Of a DNA stretch of 47,283 bases, positions 24,916 through 33,300 are shown in pieces. The translations under genes and the position numbers were made by a program. Source of the DNA: Ignavibacteriaceae bacterium (GTDB taxonomy: Bacteria; Bacteroidota; Ignavibacteria; Ignavibacteriales; Ignavibacteriaceae). Positions within the stretch are counted from its first letter, which is position 1. Each line of letters starts with the position of its first letter. The notes below the pieces were generated by a model that worked only from the letters and a program-made list of their open reading frames with translations, was not told the origin of the DNA and did not search any database. The DNA is taken from assembly GCA_025449775.1 (NCBI GenBank), contig JANWIS010000066.1:1-47283 (forward strand). The letters are read 5' to 3'.

Positions 24916-25422
24916 TTACGTAGCAAAAATTTCCTGAACGGATTTTCCTCTTTTGATTGCCATAGCTTTGGCATCAATTTGACTAAGAAGTCCGTTCAAA
25001 GTTGCTTTAACCTGATTATGTGGATTACTTGAACCGAGAGATTTGGTAAGTATATCCTGTATTCCAGCTGCTTCCAAAACTGCTCTTACACCACCACCTG
25101 CAATCAATCCGGTTCCAGGAGAAGCAGGTTTGAGCAGAACTTTACCTGCACCAAATTTGCCCAAAACTGTATGAGATACAGTTCCTCTTCTAACCAATAC
25201 TTTTACCAGATTCTTCTTTGCATCATCTACTCCTTTTGAAATGGCATCTGTTACTTCATTCGCTTTACCTAATCCAACACCAACGGTACCCTTACCATCA
25301 CCAACAACTACGATTGCATTAAAACTGAACCTTCTGCCACCTTTAACAACTTTTGCCACCCGGTTGATGTGAACAACTTTTTCTTTAAGACCTTCAGCTT
25401 CTGTCGATTTAACTCTTTTCAA
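24916..25422 (-). CDS. rpsE: 30S ribosomal protein S5
   Basis: A 168-residue protein at the mRNA entry site, important for decoding accuracy. The double-stranded RNA-binding part includes INRVAKVVKGGRRFSFNAIV and VVVGDGKGTVGVGLGKANEV; the C-terminal half includes LLKPASPGTGLIAGGGVRAV. The start is TTG with AGGAG 7 bases upstream. Unusually, a tRNA gene lies 38 bases upstream, between this gene and rplR. Confidence 0.96.
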   Translation of the reverse strand: MKRVKSTEAEGLKEKVVHINRVAKVVKGGRRFSFNAIVVVGDGKGTVGVGLGKANEVTDAISKGVDDAKKNLVKVLVRRGTVSHTVLGKFGAGKVLLKPASPGTGLIAGGGVRAVLEAAGIQDILTKSLGSSNPHNQVKATLNGLLSQIDAKAMAIKRGKSVQEIFAT

Positions 25423-25460
25423 ATTTTTCTCCTAAAAAACTATCAATTTTAAAATGGAAG

Positions 25461-25531
25461 CTGCCGGGAGAGGACTCGAACCTCTACAGACGCCTCCAAA
25501 GGGCGTAGTCCTACCATTAGACGACCCGGCA
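25461..25531 (-). tRNA. tRNA-Gln (anticodon UUG)
   Basis: A 71-base tRNA reads on the minus strand from 25531. It has a 7-bp acceptor stem (TGCCGGG/CCCGGCA, with U1-A72 as in Gln tRNAs), a D arm with AATGGTA loop, an anticodon stem ACGCC/GGCGT with loop CTTTGGA giving anticodon TTG, and a T arm AGAGG/CCTCT with loop TTCGAGT. The 3' CCA is not encoded. It starts 7 bases after the rplR stop and ends 38 bases before rpsE, on the same strand as both. Confidence 0.93.
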
Positions 25532-25538
25532 AAAAACA

Positions 25539-25898
25539 TTAGAATACCAAGCCCCCTTCACGTGCACCATCAGCAAGAGCTTTTACTCTGCCATGATATC
25601 TAAAACCATTTCTATCAAACACTACATTCTTAATATTTTTTTCCAATGCTTTTTTAGCAAGAAGATTTCCGATTAACTTGCTTTTATTTGTTTTGCCTTT
25701 AAGCGATTTTACATCAGTCTTAGCTTCTTTTTCTAAACTGGAAACTGAAACTATTGTATTACCGTTCACATCGTCAATTAATTGTGCATAAATATTGTTT
25801 AAACTTCTGAACACTGAAAGACGTGGTTTTTCGGGTGTGCCTGAAATTTTTTTTCTGATCTTTATTTTTGCTCTTATTCTTGAAGTTTTCTTTTTCAT
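25539..25898 (-). CDS. rplR: 50S ribosomal protein L18
   Basis: A 119-residue 5S rRNA-binding protein. The motif GTPEKPRLSVFRSLNNIYAQ and the ending NGFRYHGRVKALADGAREGG are typical. It lies 21 bases after rplF. Downstream, instead of rpsE directly, comes a tRNA-Gln gene only 7 bases away. Confidence 0.95.
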   Translation of the reverse strand: MKKKTSRIRAKIKIRKKISGTPEKPRLSVFRSLNNIYAQLIDDVNGNTIVSVSSLEKEAKTDVKSLKGKTNKSKLIGNLLAKKALEKNIKNVVFDRNGFRYHGRVKALADGAREGGLVF

Positions 25899-25919
25899 TG
25901 AAATTAAATCTCCTAAAAA

Positions 25920-26459
25920 CTATGCACCGGCAGTCTTACCGGCTTTTCTAATAATTCTTTCATCTGAATACTTAATGCCTTTACCTTTGTACGGCTCAGG
26001 TTTTCTGAATGACCTGATTTTAGCAGCTACCAGCCCAACCAATTCTTTATCGTTACCTGAAATAATTATTTGAGTCGGTGCAGGTACTTCCAATTTGATA
26101 TTATCAGGTGGAACAAAATATATCGGGTGAGAATACCCGATTGTCAGCAATAAATTTTTTCCTTTCAATTCTGCTTTATAACCAACACCAACAATTTCAA
26201 GAGTCTTTTTATACGAATCCGTAACTCCAATTATCATATTATTTATTAATGCACGTGTTAAACCATGCAATGCTCTTGATTCTTTCAAATCATCAGACCT
26301 GGTTACTCTGACTTCTCCTTCAACTATTTCCATTTTAATTGCCGGATGAATTTTTCTAATGAGATCTCCTTTTGGTCCTTTTACTTTAATCGTCTGTCCT
26401 TCGGTGCTGACATTTACACCAGCAGGAATCTCAACCGGTTTTTTTCCTATTCTAGACAC
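25920..26459 (-). CDS. rplF: 50S ribosomal protein L6
   Basis: A 179-residue protein near the factor-binding site. SRIGKKPVEIPAGVNV at the N-terminus and the C-terminal RSFRKPEPYKGKGIKYSDER are diagnostic. The start is GTG with GGAG upstream. It lies between rpsH (22 bases) and rplR. Confidence 0.96.
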   Translation of the reverse strand: MSRIGKKPVEIPAGVNVSTEGQTIKVKGPKGDLIRKIHPAIKMEIVEGEVRVTRSDDLKESRALHGLTRALINNMIIGVTDSYKKTLEIVGVGYKAELKGKNLLLTIGYSHPIYFVPPDNIKLEVPAPTQIIISGNDKELVGLVAAKIRSFRKPEPYKGKGIKYSDERIIRKAGKTAGA

Positions 26460-26481
26460 GCTTTAATCTCCAAAAATTAAT

Positions 26482-26877
26482 TTACCACACATAACAAATC
26501 ACTTCTCCGCCGGCGAGCTGATTTCTCGCCTCCTTATCCGTCAGTAATCCTTTTGGAGTAGAAATAACGGCGGTTCCTAATCCATTTAAAACTCTTGGGA
26601 GTTTATCTGCTGATTTATATATACGCAAACCCGGTTTACTGATTCTCTTTAAACCTGTAATAGCTGGCACTCCACTTTTGTATTTAAGAACAAGGTTCAG
26701 TTTACCTTGCTTGTTATCATTAATAATTTCGAAATCGATTATATAACCTAAATTCTTAAGGATTTCTGATAAGCTGATCTTTAATTTAGAAGCTGGAATT
26801 TCAACACGTACTTTTTTTGCTTTTGTAGCGTTTCTAATTCTGGTTAAATAATCTGCTATTGGATCTGTTACTGGCAT
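26482..26877 (-). CDS. rpsH: 30S ribosomal protein S8
   Basis: A 131-residue 16S rRNA-binding protein. TDPIADYLTRIRNATKAKK and the C-terminal STPKGLLTDKEARNQLAGGE, ending in CYVW, are conserved. S8 represses the spc operon in E. coli; no S8-binding mimic was recognised near rplE here. It lies 15 bases after rpsN. Confidence 0.96.
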   Translation of the reverse strand: MPVTDPIADYLTRIRNATKAKKVRVEIPASKLKISLSEILKNLGYIIDFEIINDNKQGKLNLVLKYKSGVPAITGLKRISKPGLRIYKSADKLPRVLNGLGTAVISTPKGLLTDKEARNQLAGGEVICYVW

Positions 26878-26892
26878 TTAAACTTTCTCCGT

Positions 26893-27162
26893 TTACCAAC
26901 TTGATTTTTTTACACCGGGAATCTCGCCCTTTAAGGCCATTTCCCTAAATACTAATCTGGAAACTCCAAATTTCCTATAATAACTTCTTGTTCTTCCCGT
27001 GAACATACAACGGTTCTTCAAACGAACGCGTGCAGAATCTCTCGGCAGTTTTTGAAGCTCTTCGTAATTGCCGGCTGCTTTCAGTTCTTCGCGTAATTTT
27101 CTGTACTTCTCATATATAATGAGTCTTCTTTCCTGTCTTGCAATTGAACTTTTTTTAGCCAT
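26893..27162 (-). CDS. rpsN: 30S ribosomal protein S14 (zinc-independent form)
   Basis: An 89-residue protein from the ATG at 27162 (AKKSSIARQERRLIIYEKYR). It is the long form without the CxxC zinc motif: RLKNRCMFTGRTRSYYRKFG has only one Cys. Ends in GVKKSSW as usual. It lies 8 bases after rplE. Confidence 0.95.
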   Translation of the reverse strand: MAKKSSIARQERRLIIYEKYRKLREELKAAGNYEELQKLPRDSARVRLKNRCMFTGRTRSYYRKFGVSRLVFREMALKGEIPGVKKSSW

Positions 27163-27170
27163 CAAATCTC

Positions 27171-27833
27171 CTAAGCTGTTTTAATTTCTTTTTTGATAAA
27201 AGGAACACCGAATGATTTCAGTAATTCATAAGCTTCATTATCTGATCTTGCAGAAGTAACAATAGTTACATCCATACCAAGCACTCTTCCTATCTTATCA
27301 ACATTTATTTCGGGAAAAATAATCTGCTCTTTGACACCGATAGTATAATTTCCTCTTCCATCAAAAGATTTATCTGACAATCCACGGAAATCACGAACCC
27401 GAGGAAGCGCTACATTAATAAATCTATCTAGAAATTCATACATTCTTTCACGACGAAGAGTAACCATTGCACCAATGCTCACTCCTTCTCTTAATTTAAA
27501 ATTCGATATCGCTTTCTTTGCTTTTCTAACACTGGATTTTTGTCCGGTGATAGATTCAAGTTCCTTAACAGCTTCTTCAAGAATCTTCGGTTCTGTAACT
27601 GCAGCTCCAACACCCATGTTAACGACCACTTTTTCAATTTTCGGAACTTGCATAACATTTTTGTAACCGAATGTTTTCATCAAACCTGGAATGATCTCCG
27701 CACGGTAATGATCGAAAAGTCTGCTGGGTATTTTAATTTCCTTCTCAGAAGACTTTGGAGCTTGTTCCTTCTTACCTTTTTCTTTTGCTTCTTTAGGTTC
27801 TTTAATTTCTTTTGTTTGTTTTTTTTCTGCCAT
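27171..27833 (-). CDS. rplE: 50S ribosomal protein L5 with charged N-terminal extension
   Basis: A 220-residue 5S rRNA-binding protein. The conserved L5 core starts near residue 38 (SRLFDHYRAEIIPGLMKTFG) and includes KVVVNMGVGAAVTEPKIL and FRGLSDKSFDGRGNYTIGV. About 35 extra residues at the N-terminus are almost only Lys, Glu and a few Ala/Pro (KEIKEPKEAKEKGKKEQ); usual L5 is about 180 residues. The ATG at 27833 is preceded by no better internal start, since the next Met (in LMKTF) falls inside the core. It lies 23 bases after rplX. Confidence 0.95.
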   Translation of the reverse strand: MAEKKQTKEIKEPKEAKEKGKKEQAPKSSEKEIKIPSRLFDHYRAEIIPGLMKTFGYKNVMQVPKIEKVVVNMGVGAAVTEPKILEEAVKELESITGQKSSVRKAKKAISNFKLREGVSIGAMVTLRRERMYEFLDRFINVALPRVRDFRGLSDKSFDGRGNYTIGVKEQIIFPEINVDKIGRVLGMDVTIVTSARSDNEAYELLKSFGVPFIKKEIKTA

Positions 27834-27856
27834 CTGTTTAATAAATATTTACAATA

Positions 27857-28183
27857 TTACTGAATCATTTCGCCGCTTGCTTTTGCAACGCGTGCTATTT
27901 TCTTTTTGCCTGTTTTTTCATCAAGTATTACTCTTGATCCTATACGAGTTGGCTCGTTTGTTTTAGGATCCAATATCATAACATTCGATGCATTTATCGA
28001 TGCTTCTTTTTCTAGTATTCCGCCTTGTGGACTTTTCTGGTTTGGCTTTGTATGTTTTTTCCTGAGATTTATCCCTTCAACAATTACACGGTATTCTTTT
28101 GGAAAAACTTTGAGCACTTTACCGGTTTTACCTCGATCGTTTCCGGTGATGACCATAACCATATCATTTTTTCTGATCTTCAT
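27857..28183 (-). CDS. rplX: 50S ribosomal protein L24
   Basis: A 108-residue early-assembly protein. It starts at the ATG of MKIRKNDMVMVITGNDRGKT, with AAGGA upstream; a longer in-frame TTG start would overlap rplN. The KOW motif covers about residues 4-31, and VEGINLRKKHTKPNQKSPQG is conserved. It lies 10 bases after rplN. Confidence 0.95.
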   Translation of the reverse strand: MKIRKNDMVMVITGNDRGKTGKVLKVFPKEYRVIVEGINLRKKHTKPNQKSPQGGILEKEASINASNVMILDPKTNEPTRIGSRVILDEKTGKKKIARVAKASGEMIQ

Positions 28184-28193
28184 ATTTTTCCTT

Positions 28194-28562
28194 TTATAAT
28201 ACTTCGGGAGCCAGTGAAACAATTTTCATAAACTGTTTATCTCTCAGTTCACGTGCAACCGGACCAAAGATACGTGTTCCTCTCGGTTCATTCTGCTGGT
28301 TGATCAGCACTGCTGCATTTTCATCAAAGCGAATGTATGAACCATCTTTTCTTTTTACTTCTTTTTTTGTTCTTACAATAACTGCTCTTGAAACTTCACC
28401 CTTTTTCACTGTTCCATTCGGCATTGCTGTTTTAACACTAACAACAATCGTATCACCAACAGTTGCATATCTTCTTCCACTTCCGCCGAGAACACGGATG
28501 CATCTTACTTTTTTTGCACCTGAGTTATCTGCAACAACTAGATTTGTTTCTTCCTGGATCAT
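28194..28562 (-). CDS. rplN: 50S ribosomal protein L14
   Basis: A 122-residue protein at the subunit interface. MIQEETNLVVADNSGAKKVR and the ending GPVARELRDKQFMKIVSLAP are diagnostic. ATG start. It lies 18 bases after rpsQ. Confidence 0.97.
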   Translation of the reverse strand: MIQEETNLVVADNSGAKKVRCIRVLGGSGRRYATVGDTIVVSVKTAMPNGTVKKGEVSRAVIVRTKKEVKRKDGSYIRFDENAAVLINQQNEPRGTRIFGPVARELRDKQFMKIVSLAPEVL

Positions 28563-28580
28563 CGCCCATATCTCTCCTGC

Positions 28581-28841
28581 CTACTTGGCTTTTTCTATAA
28601 TTTCGACTAGACGCCATCTTTTATTAGCGCTAAGAGGGCGGGTTTCCATGATTTTTACTTTGTCACCAATGCTGCATTCTCTTTTTTCATCGTGAGCCAT
28701 AAGTTTTGTCGTCTTCTTAAAATATTTTTTATAAATAGGATGAGCAACTTTTCTTTCGATTGCAACAGTAATTGTTTTTTCCATCTTGTTGCTTACAACA
28801 ACTCCAATCCTGGTTTTTCTTAATCCACGTGTTTCAATCAT
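28581..28841 (-). CDS. rpsQ: 30S ribosomal protein S17
   Basis: An 86-residue primary rRNA-binding protein with an OB fold. RKTRIGVVVSNKMEKTITVA and GDKVKIMETRPLSANKRWRL are typical. Its ATG directly follows the rpmC stop codon with no spacer, so translation is probably coupled. Confidence 0.96.
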   Translation of the reverse strand: MIETRGLRKTRIGVVVSNKMEKTITVAIERKVAHPIYKKYFKKTTKLMAHDEKRECSIGDKVKIMETRPLSANKRWRLVEIIEKAK

Positions 28842-29066
28842 TTAAGCATCTGCTCCTTTTCCGGATACACTTTGTGACTGAGCATTTCTTTCCTTAAGAA
28901 TTGTTTTCATCCTGGCAACATCTTTTTTCAGGAGTTTGAGTTTTGATGTATTGGTCAGTTGTTTCAACTGATGAGAAAATCTTAAATCGACAAGGTTTTT
29001 CTCCTCATCATTTATTCTCTGAACTATTTCTTCAGTTTTCATTTCTCTTATTTCATGAATCTTCAT
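28842..29066 (-). CDS. rpmC: 50S ribosomal protein L29
   Basis: A 74-residue two-helix protein near the tunnel exit. KIHEIREMKTEEIVQRINDE and LVDLRFSHQLKQLTNTSKLK are conserved. It lies 17 bases after rplP and abuts rpsQ. Confidence 0.95.
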   Translation of the reverse strand: MKIHEIREMKTEEIVQRINDEEKNLVDLRFSHQLKQLTNTSKLKLLKKDVARMKTILKERNAQSQSVSGKGADA

Positions 29067-29083
29067 TTCAAATCTTTCTGAAC

Positions 29084-29500
29084 TTATTCAATATCAGGTC
29101 TGGAAACTACTTTTGTTTTAATCGGAAGCTTATGTGAACATAATCTAAGTGCATCATTAGCTGCTTGTTTTGTTACACCTGAAACTTCAAAAAGAATTCT
29201 GCCCGGTTTAACAACAGCTACCCAAAATTCAGGGGCTCCTTTTCCTTTACCCATCCTGGTTTCCAACGGCTTTTTTGAAACTGGTTTGTCAGGAAAAATT
29301 CTTATCCAAACTCGTCCGTCTCTCTTCATATGTCTGGATAGAGCAACACGACAGGCTTCAATCTGCCTGCTTGTAACCCAGCTTGGTTCAAGAGCTTTAA
29401 GCCCGAATTCTCCGAATGCAACAGAACTTCCGCGTTTTGCGTTGCCTTTTCTTCTTCCTCTGTGTGCTTTTCTGTATTTTACTCTTTTTGGCATTAACAT
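29084..29500 (-). CDS. rplP: 50S ribosomal protein L16
   Basis: A 138-residue protein near the A site and peptidyl transferase region. MLMPKRVKYRKAHRGRRKGN and RIFPDKPVSKKPLETRMGKG are diagnostic. The ATG at 29500 matches the family start (MLxPKR). It lies 21 bases after rpsC. Confidence 0.96.
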   Translation of the reverse strand: MLMPKRVKYRKAHRGRRKGNAKRGSSVAFGEFGLKALEPSWVTSRQIEACRVALSRHMKRDGRVWIRIFPDKPVSKKPLETRMGKGKGAPEFWVAVVKPGRILFEVSGVTKQAANDALRLCSHKLPIKTKVVSRPDIE

Positions 29501-29521
29501 AGTTTTAGCTCCAAATCAAAA

Positions 29522-30163
29522 TTATTCCATGGCTCTCTTGCCAAGGATTTCACCACGGCAAATCCAAACTTTAATTCCTATCGAACCGTAAATTGTTTCG
29601 GCTCTGCCGTTCGCATAGTCAATATCGGCTCTTAAAGTATGAAGCGGAATTCTTCCATCTTTATACTGTTCTGTCCTGGCAATTTCAGCACCGCCTAATC
29701 TTCCGGCACACTTAATTCTTATTCCTTCAGCACCCATTCTCATAGAGGCTGTGATAGCCATTTTCATTGCTCTTCGAAAAGAAATTCTTCCTACTATCTG
29801 ATTAGCAATGTTTTCTGCAACTAGATAAGCATCCAGTTCAGGTCTTTTTATTTCAGAAATCTGGATCTTAACATCTTTATTAGAAATTTGTTTCAGTTCT
29901 TCTTCAAGCTGTGTAATTTCTTTTCCGCTTTTACCAATCACAACACCTGGTCTTGATGTGTGTATTGTTAATATTATACTCTTAGATGTTCTGTCAATAA
30001 TTATTTTTGAGATTCCGGCTTTCTTTAACCTGCTTCTTACATAATTGCGCAACTTATCATCTTCTTTAAGTTTTGTTGCATAACTTTTACTCTCATACCA
30101 GTTAGAGTTCCATCCTCTTATTATACCTACTCGTAAGCCAACCGGATTTGCTTTTTGTCCCAA
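29522..30163 (-). CDS. rpsC: 30S ribosomal protein S3
   Basis: A 213-residue protein at the mRNA entry channel with a KH domain. GQKANPVGLRVGIIRGWNSN, the KH loop HTSRPGVVIGKSGKEI and the C-terminal TEQYKDGRIPLHTLRADIDY are conserved. The start is TTG behind AGGAGG. It lies 15 bases after rplV. Confidence 0.96.
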   Translation of the reverse strand: MGQKANPVGLRVGIIRGWNSNWYESKSYATKLKEDDKLRNYVRSRLKKAGISKIIIDRTSKSIILTIHTSRPGVVIGKSGKEITQLEEELKQISNKDVKIQISEIKRPELDAYLVAENIANQIVGRISFRRAMKMAITASMRMGAEGIRIKCAGRLGGAEIARTEQYKDGRIPLHTLRADIDYANGRAETIYGSIGIKVWICRGEILGKRAME

Positions 30164-30178
30164 AAATTCCTCCTGATA

Positions 30179-30523
30179 TTATACTTTTTTTGCTACAACT
30201 ATTGTTAGATGACAGGATCTTTTTCTAATCTTGTACGCTCTTCCCATCGGTGCCGGTGAAATTCTTTTCAAAGTCGGACCTACATTTACAAATGCTTCTT
30301 TTACAAAAAGCTCTGATGGTTCAACCCTAGCTGCATCATCTTTGTTAATAAGATTGGATACAGCTGACCTTAAAGTTTTTTCAGCATTCTTGGATGAGTG
30401 CTTCGGAGAAAAGTGGAGTATTTCAAGTGCTTTATCCACTGATGCGCCTCGGATTAAATCAATAACCAATCTCATTTTTCTTGGTGATGATTCTATAAAT
30501 CTATTTACTGCTCTTGCTTCCAT
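30179..30523 (-). CDS. rplV: 50S ribosomal protein L22
   Basis: A 114-residue protein whose hairpin lines the exit tunnel. IESSPRKMRLVIDLIRGASV and GPTLKRISPAPMGRAYKIRK (the beta-hairpin) are conserved; no duplication or deletion of the kind linked to macrolide resistance is evident. It lies 19 bases after rpsS. Confidence 0.96.
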   Translation of the reverse strand: MEARAVNRFIESSPRKMRLVIDLIRGASVDKALEILHFSPKHSSKNAEKTLRSAVSNLINKDDAARVEPSELFVKEAFVNVGPTLKRISPAPMGRAYKIRKRSCHLTIVVAKKV

Positions 30524-30542
30524 TAAAATTACTCTAAATTAA

Positions 30543-30845
30543 TTACTCAGCTTTGGCTGCTGCTGCTGTTGATGCTTTTTCTGATTTTGTTCCCGGGTGA
30601 CCTCTGAAAATTCTTGTCGGTGCAAATTCACCCAGCTTATGACCAACCATATTCTCAGTAATAAAAATCGGGATCATTTTATTTCCATTATGAACTGCAA
30701 TTGTATGACCAACAAAATCCGGTGTGATCAGTGATGCGCGTGACCATGTTTTAATTATTCTTTTCTGATTTTTATTGTTAAGCTCTTTGATTTTCTGAGC
30801 AAGCTTAAAATGAATATATGGTCCTTTCTTTACAGAACGTGGCAT
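30543..30845 (-). CDS. rpsS: 30S ribosomal protein S19
   Basis: A 100-residue head protein. PRSVKKGPYIHFKLAQKI and VGHKLGEFAPTRIFRGHPG are diagnostic. A short Ala-rich tail (SEKASTAAAAKAE) replaces the usual Lys-rich end. It lies 9 bases after rplB. Confidence 0.96.
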   Translation of the reverse strand: MPRSVKKGPYIHFKLAQKIKELNNKNQKRIIKTWSRASLITPDFVGHTIAVHNGNKMIPIFITENMVGHKLGEFAPTRIFRGHPGTKSEKASTAAAAKAE

Positions 30846-30854
30846 AAGCTCAAC

Positions 30855-31682
30855 CTATTTTTTTCTTCTTTTTATTATGTACTTGTTTGATTGATTTTTT
30901 CTCTTTCTGGTTTTCAGTCCTTTCGATTTCTGCCCCCATGGAGAAACTGGATGTCCGCCTCCGGAAGTTTTACCTTCACCGCCACCCATTGGATGATCAA
31001 CGGGATTCATTGCAACACCTCTTACATAAGATCTTCTTCCAAGCCATCTTGATCTTCCAGCTTTACCAAGACTTATATTTTCATGCTCTGAATTTCCAAC
31101 CTGACCATAAGTTGCCATGCATTCCTGGTTTATCATTCTAACTTCGCCGGAAGGCATTCTTAACTGGGCATATTTTCCTTCTTTAGCCATCAGCTGTAAC
31201 GCGCATCCTGCACTTCTGCCGAACTGCCCGCCTTTCCCTGGTTTTAATTCAACATTGTGAACAAAACTTCCTAACGGCATTTCTTTAAGTGGCAAAGAAT
31301 TTCCGAGCGCAATTTCACTACCAGTTCCTGAAGAAATTTTATCTCCAACCTTCAAACCATTCGGAGCTATTATATATCTCTTCTCACCATCCGAATAATG
31401 CAGCAATGCAATTCTTGATGATCTATTCGGATCATATTCAATTGAAAAAACTTGAGCCGGAATTCCATGTTTGTCTCTTTTAAAATCTATTATCCGGTAT
31501 CTTCTTTTATGACCACCACCAATATGCCTGGAGGTTATTCTCCCAAGATTATTTCTTCCGCCGGATTTTCTTAAAGCAACAGTCAGATTTTTTTCGGGAG
31601 TTGACTTTGTAATTTCTTCGAAAGTGTAGTCGCTTTTAAATCTGGTTCCTGGTGTTACCGGCTTTAATTTTTTTATTCCCAT
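30855..31682 (-). CDS. rplB: 50S ribosomal protein L2
   Basis: A 275-residue protein essential for subunit association and peptidyl transfer. SGGRNNLGRITSRHIGGGHK at the N-terminal half and VRGVAMNPVDHPMGGGEGKT, which holds the conserved His of the catalytic region, are present. It lies 21 bases after rplW. Confidence 0.97.
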   Translation of the reverse strand: MGIKKLKPVTPGTRFKSDYTFEEITKSTPEKNLTVALRKSGGRNNLGRITSRHIGGGHKRRYRIIDFKRDKHGIPAQVFSIEYDPNRSSRIALLHYSDGEKRYIIAPNGLKVGDKISSGTGSEIALGNSLPLKEMPLGSFVHNVELKPGKGGQFGRSAGCALQLMAKEGKYAQLRMPSGEVRMINQECMATYGQVGNSEHENISLGKAGRSRWLGRRSYVRGVAMNPVDHPMGGGEGKTSGGGHPVSPWGQKSKGLKTRKRKNQSNKYIIKRRKK

Positions 31683-31703
31683 TTAATTACCTGTTTCAAA
31701 AAA

Positions 31704-31997
31704 CTATACTTCTTCAAACATTTCTATTTTTTCGCCCTGCTTCAAAGTAACGATAGCTTTTTTAAATTTTGCTGTCGTTCCGACGAATCTTCCTCTTTTT
31801 CTAAGCTGAGTTTTTGTTTTCCCGTGATGGTTAATTGTTTTAATATCGGTTACATGAACGTTAAATTTTGCTTCAATTGCTTTTGCAATCTGAATTTTGT
31901 TTGCTTTTGGATTTACCAGAAATCCATACTTACCTTTATCAGCAGTTATGTTCGTCATTTTCTCTGTTATCAGCGGACTAATTAATATCTGGTGCAT
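31704..31997 (-). CDS. rplW: 50S ribosomal protein L23
   Basis: A 97-residue exit-site protein that docks trigger factor and SRP. ISPLITEKMTNITADKGKYG and FNVHVTDIKTINHHGKTK are typical. Its ATG follows the rplD stop after one base, indicating coupling. Confidence 0.95.
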   Translation of the reverse strand: MHQILISPLITEKMTNITADKGKYGFLVNPKANKIQIAKAIEAKFNVHVTDIKTINHHGKTKTQLRKRGRFVGTTAKFKKAIVTLKQGEKIEMFEEV

Positions 31998-31998
31998 A

Positions 31999-32646
31999 TC
32001 AGTTTACCGTCTTTTCATTTTCTTTGAATGTATTCATTATCGCTTCAACAGCACTATGCTGTAAAATAAGAAGCTGATTGTTCAGGATATGATAAGTTGA
32101 AGCTTTACTCGCTTCAAGAACATTTACTTTATTAATATTTCTTCCTGACTTGTACACATTTATATCACTCTTACCCGTTAAAAGCAGAGTCTTTTTGCCA
32201 TTGGCTTTTAATGCATCAAGGATTGAAATAAATTCTTTAGTCTTTGGTTTCTCAAATGAAAAATCTTCAACTACAATTATCTGTTCATCTTTAACTTTAT
32301 AACTGAAAGCTGATTTACGAGCAAGCTGTTTTACTTTCTGTGGTAATTTCTGTCTATAATCTCTCGGACGAGGACCAAATATAGTTCCGCCGCCTATCCA
32401 TAATGGAGAACGGATCGTACCTGCTCTTGCAGTACCTCTTCCTTTCTGTCTCCATGGTTTTTTACCTCCGCCTCTAACTTCGGATCTTTCTTTTGATTTG
32501 TGCGTTCCCTGTCTCTGGTTTGCAAGAAATGCTTTTACAGAAAGATAGATTGCATGATCGTTGGGCTGAATGCCGAATATATGCTCAGCAAGCTTAATTT
32601 TTTTGCCGGATGGCTTACCGTCAATTTTTAAAATTTCTAAGGTCAT
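31999..32646 (-). CDS. rplD: 50S ribosomal protein L4
   Basis: A 215-residue protein lining the exit tunnel. The tunnel loop GGGKKPWRQKGRGTARAGTI is intact, including residues altered in macrolide-resistant strains elsewhere. In E. coli L4 represses the S10 operon; no matching leader was recognised upstream of rpsJ. It lies 13 bases after rplC. Confidence 0.96.
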   Translation of the reverse strand: MTLEILKIDGKPSGKKIKLAEHIFGIQPNDHAIYLSVKAFLANQRQGTHKSKERSEVRGGGKKPWRQKGRGTARAGTIRSPLWIGGGTIFGPRPRDYRQKLPQKVKQLARKSAFSYKVKDEQIIVVEDFSFEKPKTKEFISILDALKANGKKTLLLTGKSDINVYKSGRNINKVNVLEASKASTYHILNNQLLILQHSAVEAIMNTFKENEKTVN

Positions 32647-32659
32647 AATAACTCGGATT

Positions 32660-33283
32660 TTAAATCTTTATCAATTCAACAACTGAATTTATAGCACCGG
32701 GAACAGCACCTTTAATCATAATCAGATTATCATCTTCGATAATCTTTACAACTTTTAGATTCCTCACTGTTACATTTTCAAAACCTTTTCTACCTGCCAT
32801 TCTCTGTCCTTTAAAAACTCTTGATGGAAAAGAACTCGCACCGATAGAACCCGGAGCTCTTAACCGATCGCTTTGACCGTGAGTTGTTCCACCAACTCCA
32901 CCAAAATTATGGCGTTTCATTACACCCTGGAATCCTTTTCCTTTACTCTTCGCTCTTACTTTAATTTTTTCACCAACGCTGAACAGGTTCACCTTTATCT
33001 CATCACCTACTTTAACTGTTTCAACATCAAAGCCTTTAAATTCTCTGAGTTTTTTCAGCGGTGTTAAATTATTTTTTTTGTATTGACCTAACACAGGTTT
33101 GGTTACATGTTTTTCTTTCTTCTCTTCAAATCCAATTACTAAAGAACTGTAGCCGTCTTTTTTATTATCTCGTACTGCAACAACTTTACAGGGACCTGCC
33201 TGAATAACGGTAACAGGTACTAAATCACCTTCAGCATTAAATATGCTTGTCATTCCTATTTTTTTCCCTAACATACCAGACAT
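32660..33283 (-). CDS. rplC: 50S ribosomal protein L3
   Basis: A 207-residue early-assembly protein reaching the peptidyl transferase centre. GKKIGMTSIFNAEGDLVPVT and KGKGFQGVMKRHNFGGVGGT are conserved. It lies 17 bases after rpsJ. Confidence 0.96.
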   Translation of the reverse strand: MSGMLGKKIGMTSIFNAEGDLVPVTVIQAGPCKVVAVRDNKKDGYSSLVIGFEEKKEKHVTKPVLGQYKKNNLTPLKKLREFKGFDVETVKVGDEIKVNLFSVGEKIKVRAKSKGKGFQGVMKRHNFGGVGGTTHGQSDRLRAPGSIGASSFPSRVFKGQRMAGRKGFENVTVRNLKVVKIIEDDNLIMIKGAVPGAINSVVELIKI

Positions 33284-33300
33284 GTCAAATCCCGATTAAA

